In this document: one piece after another, positions 61,141 through 64,000 of the stretch
Numbering within the stretch: the first letter of the stretch is position 1
Layout of the letters: each line of letters begins with the position of its first letter
Source of the DNA: AG-12 sp027339635
GTDB taxonomy: Bacteria; Chloroflexota; Dormibacteria; Aeolococcales; Bog-877
Direction of reading: 5' to 3'
Assembly (NCBI GenBank): GCA_027339635.1
Contig: DAHWNZ010000007.1
Coordinates: 14,493 to 78,492 of the forward strand
DNA: 64,000 nucleotides
Made by a program: the position numbers and the translations under genes
Notes under the pieces: generated by a model
The model's input: only the letters and a program-made list of their open reading frames with translations
The model's database searches: none
What the model was told of the DNA's origin: nothing

Positions 61141-61953
61141 CTAAGCCGAGCGTGAGTTTCCGGACTGAACGGTCGCCTCGGTGATGTAGGCGAGGTAGGG
61201 ATCGCCGAAGAACCCCTGGACGGTTTCAGGGAGCCGTTGAAGGCGGCGCAGGGCGTGGTGGGCGATCGCCTTCGTGAGCAGTGCGCACCCAAGGTTGCGT
61301 GCGAGCGCCGCAGCTGTCGGTTGGTCGAAGAAGATCCAGAGTTGAGCTCCCCGACCGGAACGCGAGCGCTCCACCACGGCAGGCACGCTTAATGCATCGC
61401 AGGCGGCCCATTCCGCGCCGATGTCGGCCTGCCACTGGCACTTGTCAAAGTCAATGGCCAGTAGCCAGCAGGTCTCGTCCTCCAGCAATGGATAGATGGC
61501 AATTACCCTCTGGCCGCGGAGGAGGTGCTCGATCACCTCGTCATTCAGGGGCAGCAGGACATGGGGGTCCGGTCGCTGTCCTCGCTCCCGCCGAGCGCCC
61601 GGCCTCAGGGCAGGGGCGTACCTACTCCGCCCGTCACGGGCAGCCCATCGCTGGGCAAAGACATCCTCGCGACCTCGTCAGAGGCTGCGGAAGAGGGTGA
61701 TCTTGTCCCGATCGGAGGAATGGGCAGTCACCGGGGCGGCTGTCGGGCGGGGCTGCGGGGCTGGCAGCTGCAGGGCTGAGGGCGGGGCCGGAACCGCCAC
61801 GGCCATCGTTCGGAGGCGCGCATTCTCTTGGCGCAACTCTTCGATGGTGGAAAGTGCAGCTCGAAGCCGGACTTCGAGATCATTGCTCGTGGTGGCCGGG
61901 CGACCCGCGTCGTCCCCGACCGGGATGGGATTCACGATTCGCGATGGACCCAC
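61141..61953 (-). pseudogene. TOTE-type conflict-system primase, interrupted by an in-frame TGA and truncated
   Basis: The N-terminal piece (61953-61678) is a coiled coil (LEVRLRAALSTIEELRQENA) ending DKITLFRSL. In the same frame, after one TGA at 61680-61678, it continues RGREDVFAQRWAARDGRS, then LLRGQRVIAIYPLLEDETC, LLAIDFDKCQWQADIGAEWA and VVERSRSGRGAQLWIFF. This order (FRSLFRGREDV, YPLL, DFD, ERSRSGxGA) is that of the archaeo-eukaryotic primase domain of TOTE conflict systems. The TGA replaces the Phe usually found there. The protein also stops early at 61141, without the rest of the primase or any helicase. Confidence 0.72.
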
Positions 61954-62523
61954 GGTTGTTCGTCTTGACCCGATGATGCCATGGTCCCAGTTGCGCAGGC
62001 GATCCGGCCCATTCTTCCACCAGAGGGCTGGCAGGGGACTTCTGGCGCGCGTCCGTTTGGTGACGCTCTTCGTCGGAGGAGAAGCGGAACTAACCTCGCA
62101 GAGTTCGCGGTGAGGACCACCCCTGACGTGCGGTGTAGGCAGCGCACCTCATCAACGATCCGTGTTTCGCTGTACGACGAACTGTAATCGCAGGCAAGGT
62201 GCCGGGCGGGGCCGAACGGCCGGCGCGCAACCCAGCTCCCCGACCCAGCGAACGGCCGGAGAAGGATTGAGCCCGCAACTCGCGCCGTGGATCAGGTGTC
62301 GGGTTCGCACCACGGCTGGGCCCGGGGAGCCAGGGCTTCGCGTCTCGGCAATAGAGCTCTCCCTTTCGGTGCCCCGTGACCCGCCCTGGCGGACTGCCAG
62401 AACTGCCACGGGACGATCCCATGGGTCGGACACGATGTGAGAACTCGTCCAATCGCGCCCGGTGCTACCCGACCGTCAGGTGGCCCGCAGGGTGCCCAAC
62501 GCAGTCCGTGTTGCCGAGACGGC
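61954..62523. other. Roughly 570-base stretch without a supported gene
   Basis: This is the upstream region of the TOTE remnant and the BrnT-like gene. Frames here are Arg/Pro/Gly-rich on both strands. I see no tRNA, repeat or insertion-sequence end. Confidence 0.4.
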
Positions 62524-62542
62524 TATACTGATGGTATATACT
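62524..62542 (+). promoter_or_regulatory. Tandem -10 hexamers before the BrnT-like gene
   Basis: TATACT occurs at 62524-62529 and again at 62537-62542. The second ends six bases before a GTG at 62549 that is in frame with the BrnT-like protein, so translation probably starts on a leaderless message. Confidence 0.5.
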
Positions 62543-62548
62543 GAGTGT

Positions 62549-62956
62549 GTGGAAGGTGGGACAGTCGCTTGGGACGCGGCCAACCGTGAACCTCTGGGCC
62601 GGGGTCACCCGGAGCGCAACATCACCCTATCTGAGATCGAAGAGGCTATGAACGACCCGGACCGAGACGACGAGCCGGCCCCGAAACGGGAACCAGTCCG
62701 GGTATTGCGGGGGCGAACGCGTGCTGGGCGACTGCTCTATGTCGCCCACATTCCAGTGCCCGCGGGCCGATACCCGGTCCAGGCGCGTGCCATTTGGAGG
62801 CGAGGAAGATTACGGTCGAACGCGCGATTGGACAACGGTTTGGGCCAGAGCCGCATCAGCACGACCCGTACGAGGGGATGGGCGGCGATGAGTTCGTGGC
62901 TGAGGTGGAGGCAGCCGTGGTGGCGGCGCGCAAGCATCAGCGGGCAATCTCTCTGA
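62549..62956 (+). CDS. BrnT-like toxin, C-terminus probably frameshifted
   Basis: The first 80 or so residues fit the BrnT/RelE-like fold. VAWDAANREPLGRGHPERNI has the WD start strand and basic helix, then LSEIEEAMNDPDRD, then VLRGRTRAGRLLYVAHIPV, the GRT-x-AGR-L core, and VQARA, the usual (T/Q)AR final strand. After about 62790 this frame turns Trp/Arg-rich and non-protein-like, while the frame one base over continues plausibly (LEARKITVERA). A one-base loss near 62792 would explain it. An RHH antitoxin gene follows. Confidence 0.6.
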   Translation: MEGGTVAWDAANREPLGRGHPERNITLSEIEEAMNDPDRDDEPAPKREPVRVLRGRTRAGRLLYVAHIPVPAGRYPVQARAIWRRGRLRSNARLDNGLGQSRISTTRTRGWAAMSSWLRWRQPWWRRASISGQSL

Positions 62957-63087
62957 GGCTGCCGGAGGAGCTGCTTGAGCGCACTAAGGCCGAAGCGCTC
63001 CACCGCGGCCTCCCCTATCAGACGTTCATTAAGGTCGTGTTGGAGAAGAGCCTGGACCGCCTAGATCGGGGTGCTCGTCGGCCCTGA
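62794..63087 (+). CDS. BrnA/CopG-like ribbon-helix-helix antitoxin
   Basis: Residues 49-90 (RAISLRLPEELLERTKAEAL, HRGLPYQTFIKVVLEKSLDR) form a ribbon-helix-helix DNA-binding domain of the type paired with BrnT-like toxins. The frame is open from a TTG at 62794, but an ATG at 62878 behind GAGGGG could be the real start, giving 69 residues. The part upstream of it may be the displaced end of the toxin. Confidence 0.7.
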   Translation: MEARKITVERAIGQRFGPEPHQHDPYEGMGGDEFVAEVEAAVVAARKHQRAISLRLPEELLERTKAEALHRGLPYQTFIKVVLEKSLDRLDRGARRP

Positions 63088-63762
63088 TGGCACTCTTCTC
63101 CGACGGAGGGCTGTCAGCCACCCCAACGGACAACGATCACCTGGGCGGACAGGGATAGGCGACAGCCGGGTCCTTGCCGGCGAGGCGCCGCGCCCGTGAG
63201 GCAGCCGGCGGGCGGGCCCCTGCCACGGCCGCACCTATGCGCCGGCGTGGGCCACACCTAGGCGGAAACGGGATGCCCCCCATGGGGCGGACTGCCGAAC
63301 ACGGGCGACGGATGGGCCGCTTTCACCGTGATGCCCGTTCTGGTGAAGGGGAGGTAGCCTACCGGGCTGCTCTTGGCCCCATCAGAGCCGGCGCCCCGTG
63401 CGCGAGCATCGGTGAACGCGGCCATCGGCGCCTCCGCGACCTCTGAGCAGTCGACGACATCCGCAGTCGGTCGGGTGTCCACGGAAGGCTGGCGAAGGTC
63501 CCGGCGAGACCACATTCCCCTGTCTCACAGTGGTCTCAAAGTACGGCGCGCAGAGATCGAAGTGAGATCAATGGGCGGTGCAGACCCAACCTCGGCCACG
63601 GACGTGGTCAGCCGCGCGGGTGTCGGTGGCGGGATGACCGGCATCGCTGGCCGCGACCGTCCCGGTCATCGTCGACCATCTCGGCTGGGTGCCCTGTTCC
63701 AGGCGCCGGGCCCGCACTTCAGCCACTTGCCGGCCGATCGTGGTCGCCGCCAGCACGACCGC
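63088..63762. other. Intergenic stretch with an inverted repeat, downstream of the recombinase
   Basis: GAGACCAC (63506-63513) and GTGGTCTC (63530-63537) form a perfect 8-bp inverted repeat with a 16-base spacer. It is placed about 230 bases after the recombinase stop and may be a terminator or part of an attachment region. No convincing gene is present. Confidence 0.4.
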
Positions 63763-64000
63763 CTAGTCGGCATGGCGCTCCTCCTGTGGAAGCGTGGCCA
63801 GCCGGACCGCCGTGGGGGTAGGGCCGGGCAGGGGTTGATCGTCCCGCAGCAGGTTGTCCATCTGGGCCTCCCGTCCGAGAGGAGGCTCGGCAGTACGTGG
63901 CTGTAGGTGTCCATCGTCAGGCTGATCTGAGAGTGGCCCAGCATTTCCATCACCACCCTGGGACTCACCCCCCGGGACAGCAACAAGGATGCACAGGCGT
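63763..64000 (-). CDS. Tyrosine recombinase/integrase, C-terminal part, runs off right edge, with a likely frameshift
   Basis: The minus strand encodes LLSRGVSPRVVMEMLGHSQI, SLTMDTYSHVLPSLLSD, the last catalytic box of a phage-type integrase. LGHSQ precedes the nucleophile Tyr (codon at 63905-63903). Near 63871 the frame appears to lose one base in a G run. The next frame then gives GREAQMDNLLRDD and stops at 63763, as integrases usually end, whereas the uncorrected frame drifts into Arg/Trp/Cys-rich sequence. It could be a real decay or a sequence error. The Arg and His boxes lie outside the window. Confidence 0.85.
   Translation of the reverse strand, partial: RLCILVAVPGGESQGGDGNAGPLSDQPDDGHLQPRTAEPPLGREAQMDNLLRDDQPLPGPTPTAVRLATLPQEERHAD

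Noticed and set aside
1..64000. CRISPR array or complete insertion sequence
   Set aside because: No series of regularly spaced repeats and no transposase-like protein were seen on either strand.

Overview
The window is a GC-rich (roughly two-thirds G+C by eye) bacterial chromosome segment. Genes are tightly packed, GTG and TTG starts are common, and ATGA/GTGA/TTGA stop-start overlaps recur. The mix of genes suggests a Terrabacteria lineage: a CIRCE-controlled groEL, a zinc-metalloprotease of the 'coenzyme F420 biosynthesis associated' family, a Holin-X plus DUF3618 pair, a CmtR-like ArsR repressor, OtsAB trehalose synthesis, and several start codons only a few bases behind a -10 hexamer (leaderless messages). 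Dormibacterota, a Chloroflexota soil lineage or a deep actinobacterium would all fit. No rRNA or other marker in the window settles this.

Positions 1-11 kb: a sigma-factor-like gene cut by the left edge, NAD(P)HX epimerase with a SAM hydroxide adenosyltransferase, and CIRCE-groEL. A rightward run follows: GNAT protein, F420-associated zincin, an acidic protein with a duplicated C-terminal domain, methyltransferase, small Cys-motif protein, CitE-like lyase and a Cys/Met-metabolism PLP enzyme. Positions 11-16 kb: a TetR/MMPL divergent pair sharing a palindromic operator, and an MFS exporter.

Positions 16.6-22.7 kb: a catabolic operon of proline dehydrogenase, P5C dehydrogenase, a proline-racemase-family enzyme with a Ser/Cys pair, and KHG/KDPG aldolase, followed by a convergent APC permease. 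Together these would support proline use and a mammalian-like route for hydroxyproline to pyruvate plus glyoxylate. Positions 22.8-34.4 kb: a MarR/MFS operon with a strong operator, folC, a lipoprotein, split pntA1-pntA2-pntB transhydrogenase, convergent otsA/otsB, and the Holin-X/DUF3618 envelope pair. Positions 34.4-43.5 kb: a GH5 glycosidase, a MacB-like ABC exporter, an MTHFR-like protein coupled to an aromatic-amino-acid-decarboxylase-family enzyme, and a bilobed aspartyl protease.

Positions 43.7-55 kb: a lipoprotein, accD-accA, fabH-fabF (fatty-acid initiation and elongation), and a ferric-type ABC importer coupled to a membrane protein with two ExxE motifs. Positions 55-64 kb are looser and accessory in character. 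They hold merA with a CmtR-like repressor, a disrupted gene, a tRNA-like fragment, a HEPN/MNT toxin-antitoxin pair whose antitoxin carries an XRE domain, a TOTE-type primase interrupted by an in-frame TGA, a BrnT/BrnA-like pair with a probable frameshift, and a tyrosine recombinase cut by the right edge. This end looks like a decaying integrative element or defence island.
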